Part shown: one piece after another, positions 44,701-56,412 of the stretch
Layout of the letters: each line of letters starts with the position of its first letter
Numbering within the stretch: the stretch's first letter is position 1
NCBI GenBank assembly: GCA_905178155.1
Contig: CAJINV010000006.1
Coordinates: 3,222,437 to 3,286,436 of the forward strand
Length of the DNA stretch: 64,000 nucleotides
DNA from: Amoebophrya sp. A120
Taxonomy: Eukaryota; Sar; Dinophyceae; Syndiniales; Amoebophryaceae
Direction of reading: 5' to 3'
Position numbers and translations under genes: made by a program
Notes under the pieces: model-generated
What the model saw: the letters and a program-made list of their open reading frames with translations, nothing else
Database searches by the model: none
What the model was told of the DNA's origin: nothing

Positions 44701-47700
44701 GAAGAACAGAAGCAGGCTGAAGTCTTAAAACAGGAGCAGGTCCGCGTCAGAAACCCACAGCTTATCGTTCAGGAGAACGAAGAACACGACCAAAATCAAC
44801 TCACACAGGAAGAACGCGACCTGTACTACTATCCGCATCAGATCCCGCCGAAACTCTACACAGGACGCAAAGTTCCGCGGTATCTGCTCACTGGTGCAAC
44901 TGCACCCAGTACTACAACTAGAGCTGCTGTTCCCACTTCTCCACGTCGCGGTTCGACGCAGCGTCGTGTAGTTGCTCAACAGCAGTTTTCATCTTCGGAC
45001 GAAGAGGACAATTTTGCCGACGGTGAGGATTCCCCCAGTTCCTACAACGGGGATCAATCGAATTTATGAATGTGCACAACTCCCCCTCCCCCTCATATGT
45101 ATTGCATGAACAGCAATGCAAGCGTCAGGGGTAATCCCCTTTTTGCAAGACAAATTTGAATCACAGGAGTGTGGTGCTATTTGGGCTGCCAGAACTTGTC
45201 ATGCAAACAGTGTCAAGATGAGCCAAGGCGTAAAAAACTAGGCACTTTGCATTACAAATGAGGGGGACGGGGAGTTGTGCACCCTCATAGAATTCCTCTT
45301 GCTTTCACCAGAACCACCCAAGGCACGGAGGCTATTTTGGGCCAGGATCATTTTTCGTCGAGAGTAGCGAACGACCGCTGCTCGTAGGGAAAAGAAAGAA
45401 CCGCAGCTCGGAGGACAACTCATTCGAAGAAGACTCGCAGTATTCCTCGCAACAAGAGAAAGGGCGAGGACCTGCTATCGTTACCAGTGAGGACGCTGAT
45501 AGTGAACAGGAGCCGTTAATCCACCGTGCCGACCGGGTATACGACGACAACAGTGAGGACGCGCTGAGCGACGAATTTATCACCATCTACAAAAAGCCAC
45601 CCCCACCCATCGAGGAGAAGGACATTATCAAGAGCAAGGGCCACTACTTGCGGTATTTGAAAGCCATTAAGCAGAAGAAGCAAGCCCGGAAGCAGCAGAG
45701 AAAGGTCTTGAAGTATCAAATGTAAAAATGTCTGGGTCTGGAATGTTGCAGGGTTTGTCATGGAGATTTTGCATAACCCAGGATGTCTGTAATGCACGAC
45801 CTAGCATCACAGATTTTTAGACGGCTTCCTGATGCCTATTCCGCATAACAAATGCCCTCCCCGCGTAGCACAAACTAGACTCCTCTTGCTGGTCATGCAA
45901 TACAGATTTGTTTAGAGTTCAAAGTTAGCATCACAAGTTCCAACCTTCCAGACCCAGACATTTTTACATTTGATATGAAGGAATCTGGGGCGATCGAGAA
46001 GGACCGGCAGCACGTGGAAGACCTATGCATTGCAAATGTGTCTGGGTCTGGAAGAGTACAAGTTATCATGCTAAATCTGAATCATGCGAAAATCTGTGTT
46101 GCATGATTACCATATAAAGCTGTCCACTTTCCTCGAGCAAGCCGCAAGGCAGTTTCTCATGCAGACAAGGCATGGCACAGATCATCTCACAGAACCTGTG
46201 ATGCCAGGGCATGCATCACAAACCTCATGTGTCATTGCAAACCGTGCATGACAAACGTAATGCACAACTTTTCCAGACCCAAATCGATGTTTGCACTTGA
46301 TAGGACCGACACCAGTACAAGTTAGAAAATTTCGTCCGGGGGTATTTCGACTGGCTGCGAAATATCGACTCGAGTGAGGAAGTAGGCACGGTAAAAGCAT
46401 CTTCGCGCTCGGAGTAATCGTAATTGCATTGTTTTACATGACAAAAGTACTTTCTCTACCTGAATCCGCATGAGAAATTTTATTTTTTCTTCAAAAAAAA
46501 TTGTGATGCCATTTCTACTAAGTGCGACTCTTTTGCCATGCATACCGCGAGGGCTACAAAGAAGAGCAGGAAGAGGAAGTCGGGGCTGTCGTTTCCGCCT
46601 ACGAAACTAGCGAGGAAGACGAGCGCGTCACCCGGCAGAAGGAAAAGGAGTTAGCGGCAAATCCGTTGTTGATCATATCAAATGCAAAAATGTCTGGGTC
46701 TGGAAGAGTGCATGTTTGTCATGCTTGTCTAGCATGACTCTCAAATCTGTCATGCACGTTACCCAAGAGCGCCATTTTTCTGTCATGCAGAAACGCAGTT
46801 TGTCATGCAGAAACTGAGGCAACACCTAGAAGCTCAGAAACTTGTCATGCTGAGCCAGCACTTGTGGCCTCCTCACGATACGCCACCCAGCATCACAAGT
46901 TTCCAGACCCAGACAGTTTTACATTTGATAAATCACCTACGAGGACACTTTGAGTGACAAACCTGTCCCACTAGCGGATTTGTACACCATCGACACAAGG
47001 CCTTTGCGGAGGTGGATTGAAGATCTCCACGAAGACGACTTGTGGGACCACGACATCGATCCGTTGGAGTTGCTGAAGGTCCGGAGACGCCGAGACTACG
47101 ACTTGCAGCTGCGGTTAGCCTTCGTGCAGGCGGAGACTTTTGCGATTTTAGATTTGGAAAACGACCCAAGTGACCGGATTGAACTCGCGATCTTACTCAT
47201 GGCGGGCCAAGTCGTTCCCCTCAACGAGGGGTGGAGCCGGATCCACAAGGAGGGGGTGTTGGTACTGGAAGAATTTCTGCAGGAGGGCACGATCAGACCC
47301 TCGGTGCAGCAGCAGGAGGGAAAGCCAAAGCGGATTTTCAGCAATGCGGACTACACGGAATTGTACACCTTGGTGTACAACATGTGTACGCAGCGGACAC
47401 CGAATAACTGGTAATATACCTAAACCTATGTCTTCTAGGATTTTTGATTTGAATAAGTAGTGCCTTTTTGTTGCGTTTTATCATGACATGAAGTAGTACA
47501 ACTTAGGCCATACATGCTATACTACAAATCTACACTTATCGTCAAAAATTATCAGGCAGCAGCAGTTGTATCAGAAGTACGGTGAGACCATGAATCAGTA
47601 CATCAGCAAGAGTATCAATTTGCAAACATGTTGTCTGGAAGATTGCGAGATTTGTCATGCTATTCTGGCATCATGATCATGCGCATGACCGTGAGCTCTG

Positions 47701-50700
47701 TAATATTGCGTGTCGTCCACTAAGAGGTCCTTTTGTCTGTCCTGCAAAGACGCAGTTTCTCATGCAGAACACGCAAGAAAACTGGGCGGCGGCGAACAAA
47801 TCTGTCATGCTTGGCGGTGCATTACAGTGTGCTTGCTCTTTACTGAATTGCATATATACACCTTTCCAAACCTCCCTCTTCCAGACAGACTTGCTGTGCA
47901 TAAAGAGGGTCATAAACGGCTTGGAAAAGCGAGTAGGGAAAGATTTGCTGCAGGCGCTATTGAAAGCATGGTCCAATCACCAATTGTACGTGAAGTGGAT
48001 GACGCGGTTCTTCACCTATCTAGACAGGTATACTATAGGAGAAAGAAATAAACATAAACTTCTAAGCTTGATGTTGATGTTTGTCATGCAAAACTAAAAG
48101 TAAACACTTCATCTGACATGCAAAAACCGCAACTTATCTATGAGTGCATTTTATCAATGACTCAGGTACTACGTGAAGCTGCAAGCAGTCCCTTCGCTTA
48201 CCGCCCGGGGTTACGCTATCTTTAACCAGTCCATCTTTCAAGCCGTATCGGGGGATACCCGGGAAGCGCTTTTGCAGGCGATTCGGTCCGACAGGGACGG
48301 GGAAGCAAACTTTTCCGACGGGGACATCGTGAAGGGGGTGGTTTCGATTTTCATCGAATTAGGGGCCTGTGTGGCCAGTGGACGAGATGCGGAGGTATAT
48401 AGTTTTTAGAGCATAGTACAACGACAACTATATAAATCAAGTTTGATATTTCACGAAGCCAAAGAACTTCAGTTCGCAGATTTGGTGTGGAAGTAGAACA
48501 CAAACTCCATCCTTGATGCCTGATTTTCCAACACAAATTATCTACGAACCTCATTAATATCAGCTCGTCGCCGGCGCTACGGGCACGATGCAGGGAACCT
48601 TCCCCTCGAACCACCCACAGCACGGATTGCAGATCTACGTGCAGGAATTTGAAAGCCACTTCCTGCCCGACAGCAAGGATTACTATGCGCGGCAAGCCGC
48701 CGGCTGGCTGGAAACCAATTCGTTTTCGGAGTACTTGCTCCAGGCGGACCAGTGCCTGTTGAAAGAAGCGGAGCGGGTATGCGAGGAAAAAACTGTTTCG
48801 CTGTAAACTTGTAATGCAGGAAATGTATCCCACATGTGTTTGTCTTGCTACACAGCCATGCAACACAGTGGATTTTTAGCTGTACTTTCCCTTAGGACCC
48901 TTGCATGGCAAATTTTCTCTGTCATGTAGAACATCAAACCTGTGATGCAAAACTTGCAAAATCCTTACCGTGAAACACTTTTTTCGTACGATAACGGGTG
49001 AAGATGTACCTGCACAGAACCACGGACCAGAAGCTGAAGCTGGTATAGTTTAAAAAAGATGCTTAGTGCTCTGAGCATTACAAATTACCTCAGCATGACA
49101 AATGGAATTTGTCATGCTGTTTTACCTTGGGATGGAGATTTGTAATGCATAAATGCAATCGCTACTTGTCCTACCCTATCAGGTCCTCCTCGAAGCGCTG
49201 CTGAACGAAGACACGCGGAAGATCCTTATGGATTGCAAAACTGTCTGGGTCTGGAAGATTGCAATTTGTCATGCTAAATCTGAATCATGCTAAGAAGCTG
49301 TCTTGCGTGATTACCGACAGCCGTTCTTTTTTACCAAGTTGAGAGGCAATTTATTTCTCATGCAGGATAGGCATGATAGAGATCTCACAGAGTTTGTCAT
49401 GCTAGGTGCTGCATTCTAAACCTTATGAGCCGTAGAAAACCTGCATGACAAACCTTGCATCCTTCCAGACCCAGACATATTTGCATTTGATAATCCTGTT
49501 AGACAAGCAAAACTCGATGGAATTCCTGCTCGAAAATGACAAACGGGAAGACTTGTCTCGCGCGCACAAACTTTTCGGCTATGTGGAGGGGGGCTTGCAA
49601 CCGTTAGCGGCCATCTTCAAGACACACATCATCTCCAAGGGGAATGCCATTGTCGATGACAGGTATTTTTATAGAAATAGACTGTGATGTGGATATTATT
49701 TGCATGACAAAAAGAAAAATAAAGCGACACTGTCGATGAAGTTAGTAAGGGCGTGCTGTAGTTTTTGTTTGGTTGCATAGCATGAGAAGCATGTACATAC
49801 CTTTTTCTCTTTCATTTTCTGCATTTTTACGAATTGCCACTTTTGTACTTCCTGGCCGGCACGATGCTCAGGTTAAAGGCCGTCGAGGAGGATCCGAATT
49901 TGAAGAAGTCCGACGGTCTCAACGACCCGCAATTCATCCAGAAAATGCTGGACCTGCACGACCATTACCGAGCGGTGGTTGTCGCGAGTTTCTCCTCCGA
50001 TTCGCTCTTCCAAAAGTCCTATCAAATGCAAATATGTCTTGGTCTGGAAGAATGCAAGGTTTGTCATGCTTGTCTGGCATGACTGAGGACCTTGTGATGC
50101 GTGTCCAAGACGAGAGCCTTTTGCCTGTCATGCAAAAACGCAGTTTGTCATGGGGAGAGCGCAACACTAAGTAGCGCAGATATTTCTCATGCAGCTTGGC
50201 TGTGCATTACAGAGCATTCACTATTCTCAACCGAGCATTACAAGTTTCCAGACCCAGACATTTTTGCATTTGATAAGTCCCTGAAGGAAGCTTTCGAGCA
50301 GTTCCTGAACCGGGATTTAGGGAAGCACAGCTGCGCAGCGTTAATGTCCCACTTCTGCAACCGGATTTTGAAGAAGGGTATCAAACGCAAATATGTCTGG
50401 GTCTGGAACAAAGCAACTTGTCATGCTAAATCTGAATCATGTAAAAATCTGTGTTGCATGATTACAAAAAGCTTTTCACTTTTGGCCTAATCGAGAGGCA
50501 GTTTCTCGTGCAGGATAGGCATGATAGAACTCTCACAGATGAATCTGTCATGCTATGTCCTACATACCAGACCTCGTGGGTCATTGGAGAACCTGCATCA
50601 CAAATCTGGCATTCTTCCAGACCCAGACATATTTGCATTTGAAGAAGGGCGGCACGCCGGAGCGGCTTTCGGATGAGGAGGTGAACATCATGATTGACAA

Positions 50701-53509
50701 GATATTCTCAGTAAAAACGTCCCCACCCCAGAGTTGTCATGCAAATCTGCATGCTAGAAAAGTTTCTCATGTGGAGCTTCATGAGAGACATGCTCTCGTC
50801 GTGTTTTGGAATTTGTGATGCTAGAATCAGCATGGTAAGCTAGATCTGTGATGCTTCCGAACTAGCTAAACAGGGTTACACTACGAGGACAGACTTGTCA
50901 TGCGAAACAGCCAAAGCTGGTTGATTTGTCTAGCAAACTTCCCATCTACTTGACTCTGGTGTGGGGACATTTTTACTCAGGATACAAGATCGTGGAGCTC
51001 TTCAACTTTTTAACCGAAAAGGATCTGTTCGCGGAGATTTACCGAAATCAACTTTCGAAGCGGTTGTTGGAGGATTCGTCCGCGTCGGACGAAGCCGAGA
51101 AGAACATGATCATGAAGCTGAAGCTGAAATGCGGGGCGCAGTTCACCTCCAAAATGGAGGGGATGTGCAACGACTTGAAGCTCGTATCCTGTGCAAAAGT
51201 ATCGTACTCGGAGTAATTCCAGTCATGCGTTTACAAATTTTGTTCCCAAGGTAGATCCGCATGACAGATTTTATTTCTCATGCTGAGGAAATTTGTAATG
51301 CATTTATACGACTAGTGCGATACTTTTGCAATGCATTGCTCGCAACAGACGACAACAACAAATTTGACACCTGGTGCACGGAGAACAACAAAAAACAACT
51401 TGGCGGAATGCAGGCCGGCGGGGCAACATCGAGCAGTTCCTCGTCAACTGCGAACAACAACGATGTCAACAAAATCACGATGGAATTCGGCGTCACGGTC
51501 CTCGCCACCGGCTACTGGCCCCAGTTCCCATCATATCGCAAAAAAAAAGTGTTAAGTACAGTTACACATTGTGTTGCAGGCCAAGCAAGACAGACAAGCT
51601 CTGTCATGTCGGATATGCATAGGAGCCTCGTTTCACAGGTTTTTTCCCGTAGGATTTCTGCATTACAAGTTTTCTCTCTCATGCAAAGAAATTTGTGTTG
51701 CTGAATTGACTACAAATGTGTGACTGTGCCAATTTTTTCGTGGGATACATCAACAGAAATTAAACTGCCCCGACAACTCTCTGTCGCACTGGACATCTTC
51801 ACGGAGTGGTATAACCAGAAAACGCAGCACCGGAAGCTATGCCAGAAAAAATTTGTGTAAGTGTAACTCTGTAATGCAGAACATGCTACAGAGTATACGC
51901 CTTGCATGCAAGACAGCCATGAAGTCCTCGCTTCATGTGTGTTACCCCTTACAAACCACGCATGACAGGTTTTCTCTGTCATGTACAGCAAATTTGTGAT
52001 TGTGATGCTGTCAGCCAAAGAAAGTTACACTAGCACAGTTTTTTCCCTGGATAGAAGCTGACCTGGATCCACTCGCAAGGCACGGCGATCGTGGCTGCGA
52101 AAATCGGGAAGAGGCACGATCTAGTTTGTTCCACGTTGCAAGCGGTAGTGTTGCTTTTGTTTTCCCCGAACAAGGGTGGAAGCGGGGAGGATAAGGACAA
52201 ACCGGTCGAGTTGAAGGTGGAGGATATCCAAAGGGAAATCTCGGCAAATGCAGACCAGCAAATTGAAGCGGTGCAAGTGAAGAAAATATTGGGTACTGGA
52301 AAAGTGTGTTTTCTTTTTCATACATTTTGACCTGTATTTTTTCCACGGTTAACGAGTTTGTCATGCTGCATGGAGATCATGATCATCTGCTCTTAATATC
52401 ATCTAGTACTGAGACTGACTTGTATTGCATGACAACAATCGCACCTCCAAATTAGACGACCAATTACAGGCACCCTCGCCTGCAGCAAGCATCAAGTTCT
52501 GGCCGTGAAGAGAAACGGGGAAATCGTGGACAAGCCAAAAATATGAAATGCAGAAGCATCGTACTCGTATAAATCGCATGACAAATTTCCTCAGCAAGAA
52601 AAATGAAATTTGTAATGCGGGTTTAACTTGAGAAAAAAACTTGTATTGCATGAATGCGATTAGTACGAGTACGATACTTTTCCCCAGGATAAAGAACAGT
52701 GTCCGCAGAGGATTTGTTCTGTGCGAATGTCAAGTTCTCTTGCCAGCACAGGAAGGTATAGATACTGCTCTTGGGTCGTACTCGTGATTTGTTTTTGTGT
52801 TGCATGTCTTTACAGCAAGGGCAAGTGCAAGAGCAACTACTGAAGAAAAAGATCATGACCATTTAAAGTTCAAGTTTCTCTAATATGCGTACGATCGTCC
52901 ATCGAGATTCATATCCAAATTTTTCTATCAGGTCAAACTCCCGTCCGTGGCGCAGGGCACGGGCAAAGACGGTGCGGAAGAGACGCACAAACAGGAGCGG
53001 ATTGAAGAGGACCGGTCGTTCTCGATCGACGCATATCCTGAGTAAAAGCGTCCCCACACCAGAGTTGTCATGCAGATGTGCAATCGCAGGAACATTTGTA
53101 ATGCGCAGATCCATGAGAGGAATTTCAATTTTCAGTCGTGCTTTGGATTTTGTAATGCTGTAAACGGGATTTGAGAGTGGTTTTCTCATGCGGCTTCTCT
53201 TGCCAATCAGACCTACACTGCAGAGGGAAACTTGTCATGCAGAGCTCCCAAAGCTTGGGGATTTGTGTTGCTAGATTCCCAACTTGACTATGTGGGGACG
53301 TTTTTGCTTAGGATAACGCAGCAATAGTGCGGATCATGAAGGCGCGGAGGCGGCAGACGCACCAGCAGCTGCAGGCGGAGGTGATTCAGCAACTCGCATT
53401 CTTCAAGCCGAATCCGAAACTGATCAAGCAACGGATTGAGCATTTGATAGAGCGGGAATTTTTGGAACGAGATGAAGACGAGTCGAATGTCTACAAGTAC
53501 TTGGCATAG
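41704..53509 (+). CDS. Cullin with long acidic N-terminal extension
   Basis: Cullins are the scaffolds of RING E3 ubiquitin ligases. Twenty-seven exons sum to 2,062 residues with unbroken phase. Residues 1 to ~1,140 are acidic, Ser/Glu/Gln-rich and disordered. A motif RRSPTV(E/D)DVFxALD appears twice (43233-43277 and 43939-43983), and PPKRRRL (43050) looks like a nuclear signal. From ~1,230 the cullin repeats follow (LNEGWSRIHKEG, YTLVYNMCTQRTPNNW), then LLDLHDHYR-type helices (MLDLHDHYRAVV), YRNQLSKRLLEDSSASDEAE, FTSKMEGMCNDLK, and FGVTVLATGYWP. The winged-helix end contains the neddylation motif IVRIMKARR (53327-53353; the Lys is the predicted NEDD8 acceptor) and ends in VYKYLA. It is closest in feel to CUL1-type cullins. 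Introns: 18 clear introners, two eroded introner-like ones and six GT-AG. The extension joins the cullin without any gap, so a fusion is favoured over two genes. Confidence 0.9.
42357..42627. mobile_element. Introner IE60, family 1
   Basis: Exact duplication GTTGA; removal gives QLDVEGHPQ in the cullin extension. Confidence 0.94.
43548..43687. mobile_element. Introner IE61, family 2
   Basis: Exact duplication GAAGA; removal gives LCEEEEAEQ. Confidence 0.94.
44412..44600. mobile_element. Introner IE62, family 2
   Basis: Exact duplication CGAGA; removal gives TDDETDTLG. Confidence 0.93.
45065..45289. mobile_element. Introner IE63, family 9
   Basis: Exact duplication GAATT; removal gives DQSNSSCFH. 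Confidence 0.94.
45714..45975. mobile_element. Introner IE64, family 1 (reverse orientation)
   Basis: Exact duplication TGAAG; removal gives KVLKESGAI. The interior is the reverse complement of IE53. Confidence 0.94.
46024..46302. mobile_element. Introner IE65, family 1
   Basis: Duplication AGACC/GGACC; removal gives HVEDRHQYK. Confidence 0.92.
46391..46551 (+). mobile_element. Introner IE66, family 2, eroded to GT-AG intron
   Basis: The interior and inner ends are family 2 (GTAAAAGCATCTTCGCGCTC ... GTGCGACTCTTTTGCCATGC), but no duplication remains. The phase-compatible solution is ACG|GTAAAA ... CCGCGAG|GGC, giving EVGTGYKEE. Confidence 0.75.
46676..46930. mobile_element. Introner IE67, family 1
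   Basis: Duplication GATCA/AATCA; removal gives PLLITYEDT at the start of the cullin part. Confidence 0.93.
47411..47555 (+). other. Conventional GT-AG intron, cullin
   Basis: 145 nt, AACTG|GTAATA to TATCAG|GCAGC, phase 2; it rebuilds the Trp codon in TPNNW-QQQLYQKY, a conserved cullin stretch. Confidence 0.9.
47613..47902. mobile_element. Introner IE68, family 1 (diverged)
   Basis: Exact duplication AAGAG; ends shortened to TGTCTGGAA-type. Removal gives YISKRVING, as in other cullins. Confidence 0.9.
48028..48165 (+). other. Conventional GT-AG intron, cullin
   Basis: 138 nt, GACAG|GTATAC to GACTCAG|GTACTAC, phase 2, joining TYLDR to YYVKLQ as in other cullins. Confidence 0.9.
48395..48563 (+). 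other. Conventional GT-AG intron, cullin
   Basis: 169 nt, GCGGAG|GTATAT to AATATCAG|CTCGTC, phase 0. Confidence 0.85.
48778..48993. mobile_element. Introner IE69, family 6
   Basis: Duplication GCGGG/ACGGG; removal gives EAERVKMYLH, a conserved cullin stretch. Confidence 0.93.
49043..49182 (+). mobile_element. Introner IE70, family 2, eroded to GT-AG intron
   Basis: Family 2 interior is plain, but both ends are degraded and there is no duplication. CTG|GTATAG ... TATCAG|GTC is in phase and gives KLKLVLLEALL. Confidence 0.78.
49227..49492. mobile_element. Introner IE71, family 1
   Basis: Exact duplication ATCCT; removal gives RKILLDKQN. Confidence 0.95.
49663..49871 (+). other. Conventional GT-AG intron, cullin
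   Basis: 209 nt, GACAG|GTATTT to ATGCTCAG|GTTAAAG, phase 2, joining VDDR to LKAVEEDP. The interior is T-rich without inverted-repeat ends. Confidence 0.85.
50020..50275. mobile_element. Introner IE72, family 1
   Basis: Exact duplication AGTCC; removal gives LFQKSLKEAF. Confidence 0.95.
50379..50644. mobile_element. Introner IE73, family 1
   Basis: Exact duplication AAGGG; right end GAAG in place of GATA. Removal gives LKKGGTPER. Confidence 0.92.
50703..50984. mobile_element. Introner IE74, family 3
   Basis: Exact duplication CAAGA; removal gives MIDKIVELF. Confidence 0.95.
51185..51337. mobile_element. Introner IE75, family 2
   Basis: Exact duplication GCTCG; right end GCATT. Removal gives DLKLATDDN. 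Confidence 0.93.
51534..51747. mobile_element. Introner IE76, family 6
   Basis: Exact duplication CATCA; removal gives PQFPSTEIKL after the cullin GYWP motif. Confidence 0.94.
51838..52053. mobile_element. Introner IE77, family 8
   Basis: Exact duplication GAAGC; removal gives QHRKLTWIHS. Confidence 0.94.
52293..52469 (+). other. Conventional GT-AG intron, cullin
   Basis: 177 nt, TTGG|GTACTG to ATTACAG|GCACCC, phase 1, rebuilding KKILGTLACSKH, the cullin stretch before the neddylation domain. Confidence 0.85.
52542..52691. mobile_element. Introner IE78, family 2
   Basis: Duplication AAAAA/AAGAA; removal gives DKPKTVSAEDL. Confidence 0.92.
52756..52931 (+). other. Conventional GT-AG intron, cullin
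   Basis: 176 nt, GGAAG|GTATAG to CTATCAG|GTCAAAC, phase 0, joining CQHRK to VKLPSV. Confidence 0.85.
53034..53315. mobile_element. Introner IE79, family 3
   Basis: Exact duplication ACGCA; removal gives SIDAAIVRIMK, directly before the neddylation site. Confidence 0.95.
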
Positions 53510-56412
53510 GAATCATGGTGCAGCGTCGGTGAGGAACAACTTCAGGTAGGAGATTTTACTGTCACGTCAGCGATTCGGAATCGGGTGAAGAGTGGATGAA
53601 ATTTTGAGGTGGGAGGTGAGGAGAGGTGATTTTATTTCGGATGGAGTGGCTTGAGGTTTACGCGTCTCCTCATCCTCTTGAAGATGTTTACCCTTTTTCT
53701 TTACACCAGCGTCGTTCTTGCATAGAGCAAGCAGGATGAACTTCTGTAACTCTACATAATCAACTTTCAAGCGAGACGACGTTGCTGTGTCTTCTTTTGA
53801 TCTACTCTATGTAGTTCCTCCTGTAGCGGAAAACTCTTACACGCAAGTATTGATTCTAATCTGGCACCGTTGAAAAGCTTTTGGTAATAAAAACGAACTT
53901 TGAGTTGCTAGAGCTAGAGGTAGAACTACTACAAAACAAGAACCCATTCAGTATCAGTACTTTTTTAACGAGGACACGACGCCAGTACGAAAGCAGCTCG
54001 ACTGCTAGTAGTGCAGTAGCTGTGTCGACGAAAAGACCCCATGAGTTTGTCGAGAAGTAGTATCATCTGGAATGCTCGATGAGGACTCGTTCTCAATTTG
54101 ACGAACTTTTTTACACGACTGGCGACATCAATTTTTTTTTGAAATGAACAAGAGGCAGCTCCTCGTACAGCTCGCAGGAAACGGCGTTGGCTGAGCTGTG
54201 CAATTAGTACTATCACCTTGTTCGTCTTTGTCATTCTTTTGGATGCTTTTCGGTTTCGTTTTCATGGTCGGCGATCGTTTTCGTTGTTGCTCGCAGCAGT
54301 ACGCCGCCGCGGGCCACTGGGAGGGTGGCGTCGCGCCTTGGCCAAGGCCTTGCGCCGAAGTTTCTGGGGCCCTATGTTGTGACGTCGCCCAGGCCCCTAG
54401 GTGTTGGCGTGCGTACTGATCGGGCTTTGCTCGGGCGCCGTGGCGGCCTGCCCGCCCACGCGCGTACGGATGGAACGGGCCAGAGCGGAGACGGCAGGAA
54501 GGACGCCGCGGGCATCTTTTGAAAACACGGCGCCCGCGCTACCGCCTGCCCCCTGTCATGGGTGCGCATGGGCCCAGCGTGTGAAGGCCCCCGGGGAAGG
54601 GCGTCGCGCCTCATTTCGCGCAACATGCATCCGCGCCGAGCAAGCTCCGCAAGCGTAGCCGAGGGCTTTGGGCGCCTTATGTGTTTGGCAAAAGGGCGGG
54701 CATGCGATTCGCACCCAGTGGACAAATCGCAACCAGCTGCGCACCGACCGGGAGATCATGTCTGGGCGCGTGGCCGCGCCGTCTGCAGTCTGCCCGATGC
54801 CGGGGCCGGCCATTGCGGTTTTTGTGGTGGGTTGCGCATATTGGGGCGCCCGTTTGTTCTTTTGGCGTTTGAGTGGAGGAGCCGCGTGCTGCTTACTGAA
54901 GAACGGAGATTCAAGATGGAAGCCTTTACTGCGGCCATTGCGAAAAGTGCCGCAGAACAAATTACGTGGCTGGAGCAAAAAGCTGCGCGCTTAAAAAATG
55001 AACTCTGCGAAGAAAGGAGCCGGCCCGGGCGGCCCAGTGGGACGACGGAACTGCCGCGGTTTTCGCCGCCGCGCTTCCCGAGTGTTTGTTAGTTTGTGGG
55101 CGCCCCACTGAATCAATTGCGGCGCCCGGGAAACGATAAGGCAGCCCGCGGCACGGGCCGCCACCGTGGAATCCGGGCGGCGCGCGTGGCGCCCGCTTCC
55201 TGCAGGCCACGGCATTGCTGGGGTGAGGAAGGGGGTTGGGCTTCATCCGGATAGCGACCCGGTTGGGGTCGTTGGGGTGGGCGCCCGCTTTCGGCCGCGC
55301 CTCATCCCGCAGGCAGGGAGGCGAGGCGCACGCCTCGGGGGACGTCTTCGATCGACGCGTTGCCCGGCCTCGGTAGCAGGGGCGCCGGGGCGGGGCTTGA
55401 TCTGTTCACCTTCTCGACCGACCCCAGCCACTTGAGACGTTGCCACTTCTTGCGACGAGAAAACAAATAGCCGGGCGCCCCCGGCCCGTAGTGTTTGCCT
55501 TTGAATATCCGCCCCGCGCCGCCCGCCCGGCGTGGCCCTTCGTTTTTATTCTTCATGGCCGCCCCCCGGTGTGTGCGCGCTTGTCTACTCGGCTGCCCCC
55601 TCCTGTTTGGGTAGCCCGGGCCGTCTGGCGCGTCCTGCGAGCGTGCGGGCGTTTGGCTTAGCTTCTCGGTTGCCGGCTGGGGCGGCCCTCCCTCGGCGGG
55701 CCCGCCCGCCCCCCCAGAATATGATCGGCGCGCGCGCGCAGGTTGTCTTCTCCTGGTGCGCCCGGCCGGCCGTGTGGTGGCGTGCGTCGGCGTGGGGGGT
55801 TCCCGCCGGGTCGCACGCTCGTTGGTTGGTTTAGCTCTCCCCGGTTGGCGCATAAGGGTGCTGGCTCCGCTTAATGTATGCCGCCACTCATTGGCCCACA
55901 GACACTCACAACATGGGATGTTGGACGCCTCCTGGGCGGCCGGCCTATCAATCCTCGAGCGGGGGATGTCCCGCAAAGATGACAGAAACTTTTTGGACAG
56001 AGCTCGCATGCCTTCGCCAGAGAGTCACGGACGCATGTCTGCCGACGTTCCTTGCAAAGGCCCGGCGCTGGGGTTGTTTGTTTTTTTATTGTGGCGCAGT
56101 GAGGTGTCTTCTTTTCATTCTCACGCAATCCTCTTTCACCCAAGAAAAAAGGTCCTCGTTTTAGTCGCTTTTGATTTGGTGCTGTGATTTTTTCATCTAC
56201 CTAACCCCCGCGACGCTCAAAAGGAGCAGTGAGTGTGAGTGCCAGAGCTGGCCCCGTTTCAGTTTCTATTTCCGATATGATCCTATTTTGTTTTTCAAAC
56301 AACGAACAAGAACACGATCCGCCTCCATCAATGAACTTTGTCGATGATTTGAAGTCAGCGATTTCTACTTTCGTACAGCAGAACATAAACAAGAAAGGGC
56401 GCGTCTATTACT
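53510..56412. other. Intergenic, 2.9 kb, with GC island
   Basis: AT-rich flanks enclose a GC-rich block (listed separately). No gene is supported in the flanks. Confidence 0.55.
54290..55860. other. GC-rich island of unknown origin
   Basis: About 1.6 kb of markedly G+C-rich sequence (runs such as GCCCGCCCACGCGCG) between AT-rich flanks. Open frames occur on both strands, including ~235 codons on the - strand (55302-56009), but they are Pro/Arg/Ala-rich, as expected of any GC-rich DNA, and show no domain. It contains no introner ends. It could be an inserted element, foreign or host DNA, or an assembly join. Confidence 0.6.

Noticed and set aside
54562-55092. Gene in the GC island (~176 codons, and ~235 on the other strand)
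   Set aside because: Composition alone opens frames here; no ATG-led frame with a recognisable domain, and residues are just Arg/Pro/Ala/Gly.
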